Source: Frigoribacterium sp. Leaf263 (lineage in GTDB: Bacteria; Actinomycetota; Actinomycetes; Actinomycetales; Microbacteriaceae). Taken from it: a stretch of DNA of 64,000 nucleotides. Below are positions 33,297 through 41,114 of the stretch, in pieces. Location of the stretch: positions 29,496 to 93,495 of the forward strand of contig NZ_LMMO01000006.1 in NCBI RefSeq assembly GCF_001422285.1. Direction: 5' to 3'. The notes under the pieces are model-generated. The model saw only the letters and a program-made list of their open reading frames with translations. It had not been told where the DNA came from and did no database searches. Every line of letters starts with the position of its first letter. Within the stretch, counting starts at the first letter, position 1. A program made the position numbers and the translations under genes.

Positions 33297-33370
33297 CAAC
33301 GAGCCCGTCAGGGCGACACAGCGCCGCGCAGCGGCACCCCCGGGAGCGAAGCGACCTCGAGCGCAGCGAG

Positions 33371-33719
33371 TGTCCTCAGCCCTTGATTTTCCGCGGAACT
33401 CGGGGCCGTGAGGCGCGTGTAATTTGTCGCGCTGCTCCCCCGGAATGAGGACCGCCCCGCGCACGTGGTGAGGGCGCACGGGGCGGTGTGGCCGCCTGGG
33501 ATGAAGGCAAGGCCTCAGAGGTCTGATCCTCTGGTGCCCTGGACGGTAGCCGAACGAACGAGACCCCGACCAGGGGCCGTCGAGGCCTCAGAGACAGCCA
33601 GCGGGCAGAGAGGGGCCCCGGGTGCGGAGGGGGGTGCACACCGGGGCCAGGGGCCAAGTGGGGGAACTTGGCCTGGATCAAGCGTAACCGCAGGCCGCTG
33701 GTGAGTCCTCAAGCCGCGC
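33371..33719. other. gene-free stretch with GC-rich hairpin
   Basis: No supported gene. A stem of ACCGCCCCG-type arms with CGGGGCGGT (about 33451-33488) encloses a short loop and may terminate or attenuate transcription toward the ParB-like gene. Open frames across it on both strands are Pro/Arg/Gly-rich and without family features. Confidence 0.4.
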
Positions 33720-34085
33720 CTATAGCGGCCAGGCGTCGGGCTCCGGTGTGCTGCTCGCGATCAGTGCGCGGATCTCGCGGTCGTGCTGGATTGTCCACGC
33801 GACGGCGGAGTTGAACGACTCGGCGGTGTGGAGCCAGGGGCGCCGGCCCCCGGCGTCTCGGCAGTGCGCGTAGACGTCGAAGACGAAACCACCCTGCACA
33901 GGGCGCTGCCGGACGTAGCCGAGTGGATCAGTGACGACCTGCCGGATCTGCCACAGGCCCTGCCCGCCCGGGATCGGCGGGACGGCGTAGGGGTGCTTGT
34001 AGGGGCGTCGGCGCAGCACGGCGGCCGCCTGCTCCCCTGATCCTCGAACTCCCATGAGCTGGACGGTAGAATCAGCCACCGACAC
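33720..34085 (-). CDS. hypothetical protein
   Basis: A 121-residue protein from a GTG at 34085 (ATG at residue 11, 34055, also possible). Content: RRRPYKHPYAVPPIPGGQGLWQIRQVV, then RPVQGGFVFDVYAHCRDAG and SFNSAVAWTIQHDREIRAL. Composition and codon use are normal for the element. No family recognised. It is transcribed toward the ParB-like gene, separated by 350 bp. Confidence 0.5.
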   Translation of the reverse strand: MSVADSTVQLMGVRGSGEQAAAVLRRRPYKHPYAVPPIPGGQGLWQIRQVVTDPLGYVRQRPVQGGFVFDVYAHCRDAGGRRPWLHTAESFNSAVAWTIQHDREIRALIASSTPEPDAWPL

Positions 34086-34205
34086 GGCCCGGGGTGAGGC
34101 CTCCGCGCAGAGTCTCGATCTGGATAGTGGTCGGCCCTAGGGTGTGGCCATGTCGACAACCGCGGCACCTCCGTCGTCGCCGGGTTCCCCGACTCGACGC
34201 TCGGT

Positions 34206-34385
34206 GTGGACGCTGATGGGCTCCTCTCGGCCTTCGGGACTATCGAGGCGATGACACATCGGTCGACGTGCCCGTGCAGCTCCTGTAGCGGGTGGCTTCG
34301 CCAGCGTCGGCAGGCTCGGAAGCGACACGTTCGGCACGAGGTGCAAGCTCGGACTAGACGTCGCTGGAAGGGTCGACACGGCTGA
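34206..34385 (+). CDS. doubtful 59-residue Cys/Arg-rich frame
   Basis: A frame from GTG at 34206 with a CPCSSC motif and an Arg-rich tail, partly antisense to the gene at 34354-34575. No ribosome site is seen. It could be a gene remnant. Confidence 0.15.
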   Translation: MDADGLLSAFGTIEAMTHRSTCPCSSCSGWLRQRRQARKRHVRHEVQARTRRRWKGRHG

Positions 34386-34575
34386 TGTCGAAGCGAATTT
34401 TCTTTGGCACTTTCCCTGTGACCAAGACCGCCAGGGAACCGTTGCCGGAGAGCCGGGCGGTGACGAAGTCGGCCTTGGTGCGGGCCGCGGTGATGTCTCG
34501 CTGGATGCGTTCTGGATCTTCGTCCTCGGCCAAAAGATAGAGGTTTCCATCAACAGTCATGGTGTATTGGTTCAT
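34354..34575 (-). CDS. small protein, paralogue of the 35672-35950 product
   Basis: A 73-residue protein from the ATG at 34575. It aligns along its length with the plus-strand protein at 35672: MNQYTMTVDGNLYLL / MDQITMSVNGALYVL, then ERIQRDITAA / EQIKRDVAAA, ADFVTARLSGNGSLAVLV / ADFVTVSIFGNRTLSVLV. The strand-helix-strand pattern suggests a compact alpha/beta fold. The two paralogues point away from each other across a hairpin-rich kilobase. Function unknown. Confidence 0.6.
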   Translation of the reverse strand: MNQYTMTVDGNLYLLAEDEDPERIQRDITAARTKADFVTARLSGNGSLAVLVTGKVPKKIRFDISRVDPSSDV

Positions 34576-34628
34576 GGCTCGTAGTGCTCTTCGAGCAAAC
34601 ATCGAGCGCGCCCCTGGACGTTGTTAGA

Positions 34629-34691
34629 GGCCCGGACCCCGCCGCGGGCCAGGCACCCGAATGCCGGCACAACGGCGGCGGGGTCTGGGCC
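34629..34691. repeat. long 17-bp-stem inverted repeat
   Basis: Arms GGCCCGGACCCCGCCGC (34629-34645) and GCGGCGGGGTCTGGGCC (34675-34691) pair with one G-T exception across a 29-base loop. It lies 54 bp upstream of the small gene at 34575. It could be a replication or termination structure. Confidence 0.6.
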
Positions 34692-35671
34692 TACCCGAAT
34701 CCTGATCCAAACTCGAGTCCTCGAACCGTAATACGACACCAACCCGACGTCTACCGAATGGAACTCTGGGGCCTCGTTCATGACGAGAAGGCGAAACGCC
34801 TCATGTCCACAAATCGAACTCACTAGCGCGCAACCGCTGGCACCGGCGTAGCGTTCACCCCTGCTTCCCCGGGGCCCTAGCCCTGACCACCCATCGAGCA
34901 TGTGAAGCGTGCTCGGGAGGCAGGGTGCCCTTCTGGCCCGAACCGGAAGGGCGCCACACCCTTCATTCGAGGTCGAACAAGAACCCTGCGACCAACCTCG
35001 CAACCGCGTATCTTCTCGGGCACGTCGGGAGGCCGCAGGCCCACCGACATCGGGGTACAAGGATTCGGGTCCTCGTACTTCTTGGTGGGGCCGCCGCGCA
35101 GGGGTGCGCGATGCCGGCCCCGCCTCCCCTGGAATGACACAGCCGCCGCGACGCGGATCAGGTGCGTCGCGGCAGCCGGCCGAGGCGGGACGCCGCGGGT
35201 CTCAGATAACGACTGTCCCTGCACGTAAACCATCGCGCGTGCCAAACCCCATTAAGGGGGCCTAGACGTCGCCCTGTCGAGGGTCAAGCAGATGTCTGTT
35301 CACTATTCGGCGAAGCTCGCACCTGCCCGAGCACGATGAAAGCGCCAAAACCGCCCCAAGCCTTAGGGAAACTTGGGGCGGCTGTTGCCGGCGTGTACGC
35401 CAGTTTTTCTCCAACTTCACGCGGTGCTCATGAAGGCATCGACGCGTGAGCTCGAAGCAAGTCGGGATAGGCGACCCGAATCGGTCCACCCCATCGCGTT
35501 ACCAACGCGCTTGCCTAGACACAGTTCACATCAGTGACGCATCCCATGCATCCCCCATTCGAGATCTACTCGCATTTCAGCCAGCGCACACCATGAGAGG
35601 TATCGGCTAGGCGCTGTCTAGCCAAAGGTCAACCCTTGGACTCTTCGGACGTCAGTTGGCACCCTGGTCTG
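34692..35671. other. gene-free hairpin-rich island
   Basis: No supported gene in nearly 1 kb. Stems include GTACAAGGA/TCCTCGTAC (35055-35078, UUCGGG loop), CCGCGACGC/GCGTCGCGG (35146-35172) and CCGCCCCAAG/CTTGGGGCGG (35351-35381). Open frames here change reading frame repeatedly and show no domain. A replication origin, structured RNA or decayed gene cluster are possible. Confidence 0.4.
35351..35381 (-). terminator. Rho-independent-type hairpin
   Basis: A perfect 10-bp stem CCGCCCCAAG/CTTGGGGCGG with an 11-base loop. On the minus strand it is followed by TTTTGGCGCTTT, a T-rich tail. Confidence 0.55.
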
Positions 35672-35950
35672 ATGGACCAAATCACAATGAGTGTGAACGG
35701 CGCCCTCTACGTGCTGACCCCTGGGCAAGACCTCGAACAGATCAAACGCGACGTCGCTGCCGCTGCCCGTGACGGAGCGGACTTCGTCACCGTGTCGATC
35801 TTCGGTAACCGCACTCTGAGTGTTTTGGTGGCGCCCGGCGTGCAGATCACCCTGCAGTCCGAGACCGTCGACATTGACCACCGAAGCGACGAGGATCTCA
35901 TCGCCCCGTTCGAGACCTCAAATTTTGATGATTACCACCCCTGGTACTGA
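35672..35950 (+). CDS. small protein, paralogue of the 34354-34575 product
   Basis: A 92-residue protein from the ATG at 35672; a frame from 35636 adds 12 residues. The N-terminal 66 residues match the minus-strand paralogue, including ADFVTVSIFGNRTLSVLV; the C-terminal tail is acidic and Tyr/Trp-ended (NFDDYHPWY). The next small gene begins within its last 23 bases. Function unknown. Confidence 0.6.
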   Translation: MDQITMSVNGALYVLTPGQDLEQIKRDVAAAARDGADFVTVSIFGNRTLSVLVAPGVQITLQSETVDIDHRSDEDLIAPFETSNFDDYHPWY

Positions 35951-36113
35951 CTCGGAGAGCCAGCGAGCAGTTGACATCGACGCCGGAGTCTTCCAGGCCG
36001 TCCGTGACTGTCTCGAGGGCATCGAGAACGACGACGGAACGTCGACGTGGAGCGATCACGTGACACGCCTCCGTGAACGGCTCCACGGGCCAGGTTGCTC
36101 TCCGCCGTCCTGA
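35928..36113 (+). CDS. 61-residue hypothetical protein overlapping the previous gene
   Basis: The ATG at 35928 overlaps the end of the preceding gene by 23 bp in another frame. Predicted helices (GVFQAVRDCLEGIENDDGTS; WSDHVTRLRERLHG) and natural composition support coding. No family recognised. Confidence 0.5.
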   Translation: MITTPGTDSESQRAVDIDAGVFQAVRDCLEGIENDDGTSTWSDHVTRLRERLHGPGCSPPS

Positions 36114-36192
36114 GCGGGTCGGCGGGGTGAGAGCGCAGGCTGGGGAAGCGAAGGCACCCGCCTCGTGGCACGACCGAGCTGGAGGAGCACGC

Positions 36193-36297
36193 ATGAGCGA
36201 CACCAAGCGACCGGCCACACCTGCCAACCCCGACACGGTCGATCCCGACCACGGTACCGAGCCCGACGGAACACCCGTCGAGAACCCCTCGGGCTAA
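36193..36297 (+). CDS. 34-residue acidic microprotein
   Basis: The ATG at 36193 has an excellent ribosome site (GGAGGAG, 6 bp). The product is polar and disordered (PDTVDPDHGTEPDGTP). A strong hairpin follows 7 bp after the stop, so the unit looks like a complete tiny gene. Function unknown. Confidence 0.5.
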   Translation: MSDTKRPATPANPDTVDPDHGTEPDGTPVENPSG

Positions 36298-36304
36298 ACA
36301 AAGG

Positions 36305-36334
36305 GGACGCCCTTCCCGCCGAGGAAGGGCGTCC
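36305..36334 (+). terminator. hairpin after the microprotein gene
   Basis: A perfect 12-bp stem GGACGCCCTTCC (36305-36316) / GGAAGGGCGTCC (36323-36334) with a 6-base loop. No T tract. A second stem, TACCCGC/GCGGGTA (36356-36384), follows and would serve the minus-strand gene at 36392. Confidence 0.55.
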
Positions 36335-36391
36335 AACTCCCGGCCCGCGACTGTCTACCCGCGGGATCGATCCTCTAGCGGGTACCCGCGC

Positions 36392-36664
36392 TCAGGAATT
36401 GTCAGCCTTACGGGCCTTCTTCGCTAGCCTGTCCCGCTCTCGGATGAGCGAGTCGACAGTCCCCGCGTCCAAGGCGTCGATGAACGGGTTGATCTGACCT
36501 GTGCGCTGTTCCACCACGGCGGTATACGCCGCAGTCGCCTTACGAAGCTCCACAGCAGCACGTGCCACCTTCTTCGGCGGTACCGGCTTCAAACCAGACA
36601 GCTGAGCGTGCTCCTCAACCGCCTGGATGAGATCTTTCGCGGCTGTGTCGATCTTCTTCGTCAT
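36392..36664 (-). CDS. small basic helical protein
   Basis: A 90-residue, Lys/Ala-rich protein of helices only (AAKDLIQAVEEHAQLSG; KKVARAAVELRKATAAYTAVV; DSLIRERDRLAKKARKA), probably a coiled coil. The ATG at 36664 has AAAGGGG upstream. No family recognised; it may bind DNA or a partner. It is followed by the GCGGGTA hairpin. Confidence 0.6.
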   Translation of the reverse strand: MTKKIDTAAKDLIQAVEEHAQLSGLKPVPPKKVARAAVELRKATAAYTAVVEQRTGQINPFIDALDAGTVDSLIRERDRLAKKARKADNS

Positions 36665-36742
36665 GAGATCTTGATACCCCTTTCAGGTAAACGGGACGAG
36701 CATGCAAGCCCTAGGGCGGTGCCCTGATCGATCCGAGCGGAG

Positions 36743-36889
36743 CTACCGCAACAAAGCGACGGCAACGAGGCCCACGCTGATCGCACCAGTAACAGCCAGC
36801 CCCACCCATGCGACTGCGCTCGTTGTCCCCGAACTCCCCTGCACGTCATCGCGTTTACGTCGCCCACGAGGCACGGAGGCTCCACTCAT
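36743..36889 (-). CDS. small single-helix membrane protein
   Basis: A 48-residue product from the ATG at 36889. A basic N-terminus (GRRKRDD) and one helix (VAWVGLAVTGAISVGLVAVALL) to the end. No strong ribosome site; a longer frame reaches 36946. Possibly transcribed with the 36392 gene. Function unknown. Confidence 0.4.
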   Translation of the reverse strand: MSGASVPRGRRKRDDVQGSSGTTSAVAWVGLAVTGAISVGLVAVALLR

Positions 36890-37019
36890 CCGGATGCGGC
36901 AACAGCTTGCACACGAAAGCGGCATCGGCTGGCCGGATATGGCCACTTAGCCATCGTTCCAATGGAGACCAGGCCTGTGCTTGACGCACCTCCGGCGAGG
37001 CGCCAGCTGCCGTAACCAA

Positions 37020-37505
37020 ATGACAGTCACGTCCTACCGAGTCGGCGGCCCGTTCGATGACCCAACAACTGCCGTTCAGGCCATCGACAGACTGCACGAC
37101 ATCCTCCGGCACCTGATCTACCGGCCGTTGCACTCCGGGGAACACCACGACGCCGACGGCACCCTCCGGCTCACCGCTCCCACGATGCTCTGGGGCGGCT
37201 ACGTCCGCCTCGCGTTCGACGAGATCCGCCCAGCCGGCGCCGGCTCCCCGCAGGTCGCCCGCCGCCTCCGCGCAGCACTGCTCGACCTCCTCAGCATCGC
37301 CCCACCCGACCGCACAGGACCCCTTGAAGAACAACTCGCTCTCCTGACCGAGCTCTCGACCGCCCGGGCAGCGACTGTCTCCGACGCTCGAGTCGCTCAG
37401 ATACCCGACCCCTCAGGCATCGGCTCAGCCGCCGACCTCGTCACCCCCGCCTCGAACGCCCGGCCCGACGAAGAAAAGACAGCAAAGTCACGAGACGAGG
37501 ACTGA
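37020..37505 (+). pseudogene. 5'-truncated DUF2254 membrane protein
   Basis: Residues from DDPTTAVQAIDRLHDILRHL on match the C-terminal cytosolic part of DUF2254 proteins (normally about 400 residues with several N-terminal membrane helices), through LAFDEIRPAGAGSPQVARRL. The membrane half and the preceding conserved Asn are missing; just before the match the sequence is YRVGGPF. A 161-residue frame from the ATG at 37020 could still be translated. The break fits recombination at the element edge. Confidence 0.7.
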
Positions 37506-37847
37506 GCGTCACCTGTTTCGGCACACCAACTTTCACCAGGGACGAGGCCCCACCCGGTATCAGGCGCTGGGCTGGCATGCGACTAGGTTGCGAGAGCAGC
37601 CCAGACCTTGCTACCCAGGTGGGGTTTTCGGATTTGCTCAGGTTCCCCGCCAAGGATCGGCTATCAAACACCCGCGTCGAGCTGGCCGTTCATGGCACCT
37701 AGCCGAGAAGGACGACGAATTTCGAAGCGTCGTCGCGACTGATTGTCCGCCTGGCGCACTGGTCCCGTCACGGGCCCCATCCTCTGCCCGCGACGAGTAC
37801 GAAGAGTCGTGGAAGGCCGCGCCAGCGGTCCGGAAAGGCAAGAACTC
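37506..37847. other. gene-free stretch before the alpha/beta hydrolase
   Basis: No supported gene. A GACGACG/CGTCGTC stem lies at 37711-37734. The sequence could hold the promoter of the hydrolase and the rest of an element junction, but no clear -35/-10 pair or att repeat was seen. Confidence 0.35.
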
Positions 37848-38684
37848 ATGTCTGAGATCACCGCCCACCACGGGCTCTTCAAGAACACCGACCTCCACGT
37901 CGACGACACCGGTGGAACGGGACGCACCGTCGTCCTCATCCACGGCTGGCCTCTCTCGGGCGAGTCGTGGAGCAAGCAGGTGCCCGCGTTCGTCGAGGCC
38001 GGCTACCGGGTCGTGACCTACGACCGTCGGGGCTTCGGCCGGAGCGACAAGCCCAAGACCGGATACGACTACGACCACCTCACGGAGGACCTCCACACGG
38101 TCCTCACCGAGCTCGACCTGAACGACGTCACCCTCGTCGGCTTCTCGATGGGTGGCGGCGAGGTCGCCCGCTACTTCACGAAGTACGGAACGGAGCGTCT
38201 GCACAGCGTCGTCTTCGCCTCGGCCGTCCCGCCGTACCTGATGAAGACCGACGACAACCCGGACGGCCCTCTGACCAAGGAGGCGGCCGCCGACATGACC
38301 GCGGGCCTCACGAAGGACGAAGACTCGTTCTACGACGAGTTCACCACCGGCTTCTTCTCGGTCGACGGCGTGCTGAAGGTGTCGGAGGCCGACCGTCAGG
38401 ACGCGCTCCGTCTCGCCAAGCAGGCCGACAAGACCGCGGCCCTCGAGGCCATGGCCTCGTTCGCGAACACCGACTTCCGCGACGACCTGACCCGGGTCAC
38501 CGTGCCGACGCTGGTCATCCACGGCGACGGTGACGCGACCGTCCCCTACGAGGGCTCCGGTGCGCGGACGCACGCCGCGATCGCCGGTTCCGAGCTGCAC
38601 GTCATCGCCGGCGCTCCGCACGGTGCGAACGTGAGCGACGCCGACGAGTTCAACCGCGTCGTCCTCGCGTTCCTCGCGAAGTAG
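37848..38684 (+). CDS. alpha/beta hydrolase, non-haem haloperoxidase-like
   Basis: A 278-residue protein from the ATG at 37848 (AAAGG upstream). Oxyanion motif HGWPLSG (32-38), nucleophile elbow GFSMGG (Ser100), acid HGDGDATVP and final His in GAPHGAN. These are the hallmarks of cofactor-free haloperoxidase/perhydrolase-type esterases, often 275 residues long. No signal peptide. Likely substrate: small esters, or peracid formation; not determinable here. It stands alone, with a hairpin after it. Confidence 0.88.
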   Translation: MSEITAHHGLFKNTDLHVDDTGGTGRTVVLIHGWPLSGESWSKQVPAFVEAGYRVVTYDRRGFGRSDKPKTGYDYDHLTEDLHTVLTELDLNDVTLVGFSMGGGEVARYFTKYGTERLHSVVFASAVPPYLMKTDDNPDGPLTKEAAADMTAGLTKDEDSFYDEFTTGFFSVDGVLKVSEADRQDALRLAKQADKTAALEAMASFANTDFRDDLTRVTVPTLVIHGDGDATVPYEGSGARTHAAIAGSELHVIAGAPHGANVSDADEFNRVVLAFLAK

Positions 38685-38702
38685 GACCAGGACGCGGACT
38701 CC

Positions 38703-38742
38703 GAGAGCGCGGCCCCGGCTAGACAGCCAGAGCCGCGCTCTC
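38703..38742 (+). terminator. hairpin after the alpha/beta hydrolase gene
   Basis: An 11-bp perfect stem GAGAGCGCGGC (38703-38713) / GCCGCGCTCTC (38732-38742), 18-base loop, 18 bp after the stop. No T tract. Confidence 0.55.
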
Positions 38743-38910
38743 CTGCCGTTGAACCAGCTGGCCGATCCCAGCATCAGTCCGCGGTGACAGCACGAGGAGG
38801 CGGGGATGCTGGGATCCAGGGACAGGCGGACTCTCCTTCGTGCGTGAGCATTCTCCTACGGTCGATTCAGCGGCCCCAGAAGGGACGGCACGAACCTAGG
38901 AGCACGTCAC

Positions 38911-39654
38911 GTGGACATCGCCGGAAACACCATCCTCATTACCGGAGGCACCTCGGGCATCGGCCTCGGCCTGGCCCTGCGACTGACGGAAGCGGGCAAC
39001 AAGGTCATCATCGCGGGACGGCGCACAGAACTACTGGACGCGATCACGGCCGAGCACCCCGCCATCTCCGCCATCGAGCTCGACGTCACCGACCCGGACT
39101 CCATCGCCCGGGCGCGCACGAATCTCGAGATCAGCCACCCCGACCTGAACATCCTGGTCAACAACGCCGGCACCCAACTCCGAGAGGATCCCCTCGACCC
39201 GTCCGACATCCGGCTCGCGGAGCAGCAGATCGCCACGAACCTCCTCGGACCGATCCGAACCTCGTACGCCTTCACCTCCCTACTCGCCGGCAGGAAGGGC
39301 GCGGCCATCGTCAACGTCACCTCGGCCCTCGCTTTCGTCCCGTTCCCCGCGACCCCGACCTACAGCGCGACGAAGGCGGCGCTGCATTCGTTCACGGAGA
39401 GCCAGAGGATCCGACTCGCCGACACGGGCATCCAGGTCGTCGAGATCGTGCCATCGGGCGTGCGCACGGACCTGCTGGGCCAGAAGAACAACCCTGACGC
39501 CATGCCGCTCGAGGACTTCCTCGACCAGGTCATGACCCAGTGGCGAGAGGACCCCGACGCCCACGAGCTGGTCGTCGAACCCGCCCGGGGGATCCGCAAT
39601 GCGACGGCCGACGGAACCTACGACGGTCTCCTCGCCATGTTCAGCACACTCTGA
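38911..39654 (+). CDS. short-chain dehydrogenase/reductase (DltE-like)
   Basis: A 247-residue protein from a GTG at 38911. Rossmann TGGTSGIG (11-18), NNAG (84-87) and catalytic Ser138, Tyr151, Lys155. DltE-type SDRs have unknown substrates. The gene is followed by a hairpin and then a regulator and a cupin in the same direction, which may act together with it. Confidence 0.88.
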   Translation: MDIAGNTILITGGTSGIGLGLALRLTEAGNKVIIAGRRTELLDAITAEHPAISAIELDVTDPDSIARARTNLEISHPDLNILVNNAGTQLREDPLDPSDIRLAEQQIATNLLGPIRTSYAFTSLLAGRKGAAIVNVTSALAFVPFPATPTYSATKAALHSFTESQRIRLADTGIQVVEIVPSGVRTDLLGQKNNPDAMPLEDFLDQVMTQWREDPDAHELVVEPARGIRNATADGTYDGLLAMFSTL

Positions 39655-39660
39655 CGGCAT

Positions 39661-39695
39661 CCGCCGGTCCCCGCTCCCGAACGGGAGACCGGCGG
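39661..39695 (+). terminator. hairpin after the SDR gene
   Basis: Nested stem CCGCCGG (39661-39667)/CCGGCGG (39689-39695) with inner CTCCC/GGGAG. Only 6 bp after the stop. Confidence 0.5.
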
Positions 39696-39734
39696 TCTCT
39701 GGCTGAGACACGCCCCGCGCCCCATGATGAGGGC

Positions 39735-40589
39735 ATGGACAAACGCTTCCTCGCCGAATTCCTGAGATCACGGCGCGAGCTGCTGCAGCCGCGAGATGTA
39801 GGCCTCTCAGTCGGACCGCGGAGGCGTGCACCCGGCCTCCGACGGGAGGAGCTCGCTCAACTCGCCGGCATCTCCACGGACTACTACGCGCGCCTCGAAC
39901 AGCAGCGAGCACCCACACCCTCGACGCAGGTCGCCACATCCCTGGCCCGCGCCCTCCGCCTGACGCTCGACGAGCGCGACCATCTCTTCGCCCTCATCGG
40001 CCACAACGCGCCCAGCCGCTTCGACCGAACCGACCACGTCAGCCCCGCGCTCATGAGCGTGCTCGACGGACTCCACGAGATCCCCTGCCTCGTCCAGAAC
40101 GATCTGCACGACACGCTAGCGATGAACTCCCTCGCCGAGACCCTGCTCGGCGACGAAACCATCCACACCGGTCTCGCCCGCAGTGGGTTCTACCGCTGGT
40201 TCACCGATCCCACCGAAAGACGCCTCTACCCACCGGAAGCACACGAGATACACGGACGATTCCTCGTCGCCCGCCTCCGGATGGCGACCACGACCGGAAG
40301 CGACACCGCCCGAGCCGAACACCTCGCCGCCGAGCTCTCCCATTTGAGCGTGGAGTTCGTCCGCCTGTGGAACTTCCACGAGGTGGCGCTCCGCTACGAC
40401 GACTGCAAGGTCCTGCTCCACCCCGAACTCGGCAGGATCGAGATCGACGCCCAGATGCTCTTCACCGAGAACCGCTCCCAGACCCTCCTCGTTCTCAACC
40501 CCAGCCCAGGAAGCGACAGCCGCAGCAAACTCGATCTCCTCACCGTCATCGGCCGGCAGGACCTCGGACTCCCCATCACCCCGGAATGA
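39735..40589 (+). CDS. XRE/MmyB-type transcriptional regulator
   Basis: A 284-residue protein from the ATG at 39735. HTH: PGLRREELAQLAGISTDYYARLEQ (the LRREE..YYxRLEQ signature of MmyB-like XRE regulators), then the MmyB-like ligand domain (PCLVQNDLHDTLAMNSLAETLLG; GFYRWFTDP). Members bind fatty-acid-like ligands. It is placed after the SDR gene it probably controls; the cupin follows 46 bp later. Confidence 0.88.
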   Translation: MDKRFLAEFLRSRRELLQPRDVGLSVGPRRRAPGLRREELAQLAGISTDYYARLEQQRAPTPSTQVATSLARALRLTLDERDHLFALIGHNAPSRFDRTDHVSPALMSVLDGLHEIPCLVQNDLHDTLAMNSLAETLLGDETIHTGLARSGFYRWFTDPTERRLYPPEAHEIHGRFLVARLRMATTTGSDTARAEHLAAELSHLSVEFVRLWNFHEVALRYDDCKVLLHPELGRIEIDAQMLFTENRSQTLLVLNPSPGSDSRSKLDLLTVIGRQDLGLPITPE

Positions 40590-40635
40590 CCACCGCCGAC
40601 CGATCCCCCACCACCCACCGTCGAAGGACCCCAGC

Positions 40636-40977
40636 ATGCACATCCCCGCGAACGCTGCTCGAGAGATACCCACCCCGGACGGGACGATCTGGAAGTACTC
40701 CGTCAACGACGCGGTCGGCATCTCGTACCAGACCCTCACCGCAGACACCCCTGAAACCGGCCGGCACCTGAACCGGGAAGTCCACGAGATCTACTTCATC
40801 ATCGAAGGCAACGCCACATTCACAGTCGGTGACGAAGAGCACGAAGTCGGTGAACGGGACATCGTCGTCGTCGAACCCCTGGCCGCACATTCCATCAAGA
40901 CCACGGGGCTGACCTACATGACCATCACCCGGCCGGACTGGCACTACGAGCAGTACGAACTCATCGACGACGAGTGA
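40636..40977 (+). CDS. cupin-domain protein
   Basis: A 113-residue single-domain cupin: HLNREVHEIYFIIEGNATFTVG carries the first motif (His, His/Glu) and GERDIVVVEPLAAHSIK the second with His. A metal site is likely. Function not determinable; it is probably co-transcribed with the upstream regulator. Confidence 0.82.
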   Translation: MHIPANAAREIPTPDGTIWKYSVNDAVGISYQTLTADTPETGRHLNREVHEIYFIIEGNATFTVGDEEHEVGERDIVVVEPLAAHSIKTTGLTYMTITRPDWHYEQYELIDDE

Positions 40978-41114
40978 CACCCACCGTCCCACCGGTCAGC
41001 ACTCGAAGCGCGACCGGGAACCTTCGCGGTCGACGTTCGAGGGGTAGGCGCTGCGCGTCGTGGCCGCCATCTCGTCGAGGATCCGGTCACGTCTCCCCGA
41101 CCGGCGCTCCTCGC

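Noticed and set aside
33114..33479. 121-residue minus-strand frame through leader repeat B
   Set aside because: Same artefact as in copy A; no ribosome site or family features.
34572..35060. 162-residue minus-strand frame and the plus-strand frame 34584-34826
   Set aside because: They run through the 17-bp-stem hairpin and have mixed composition with no domain.
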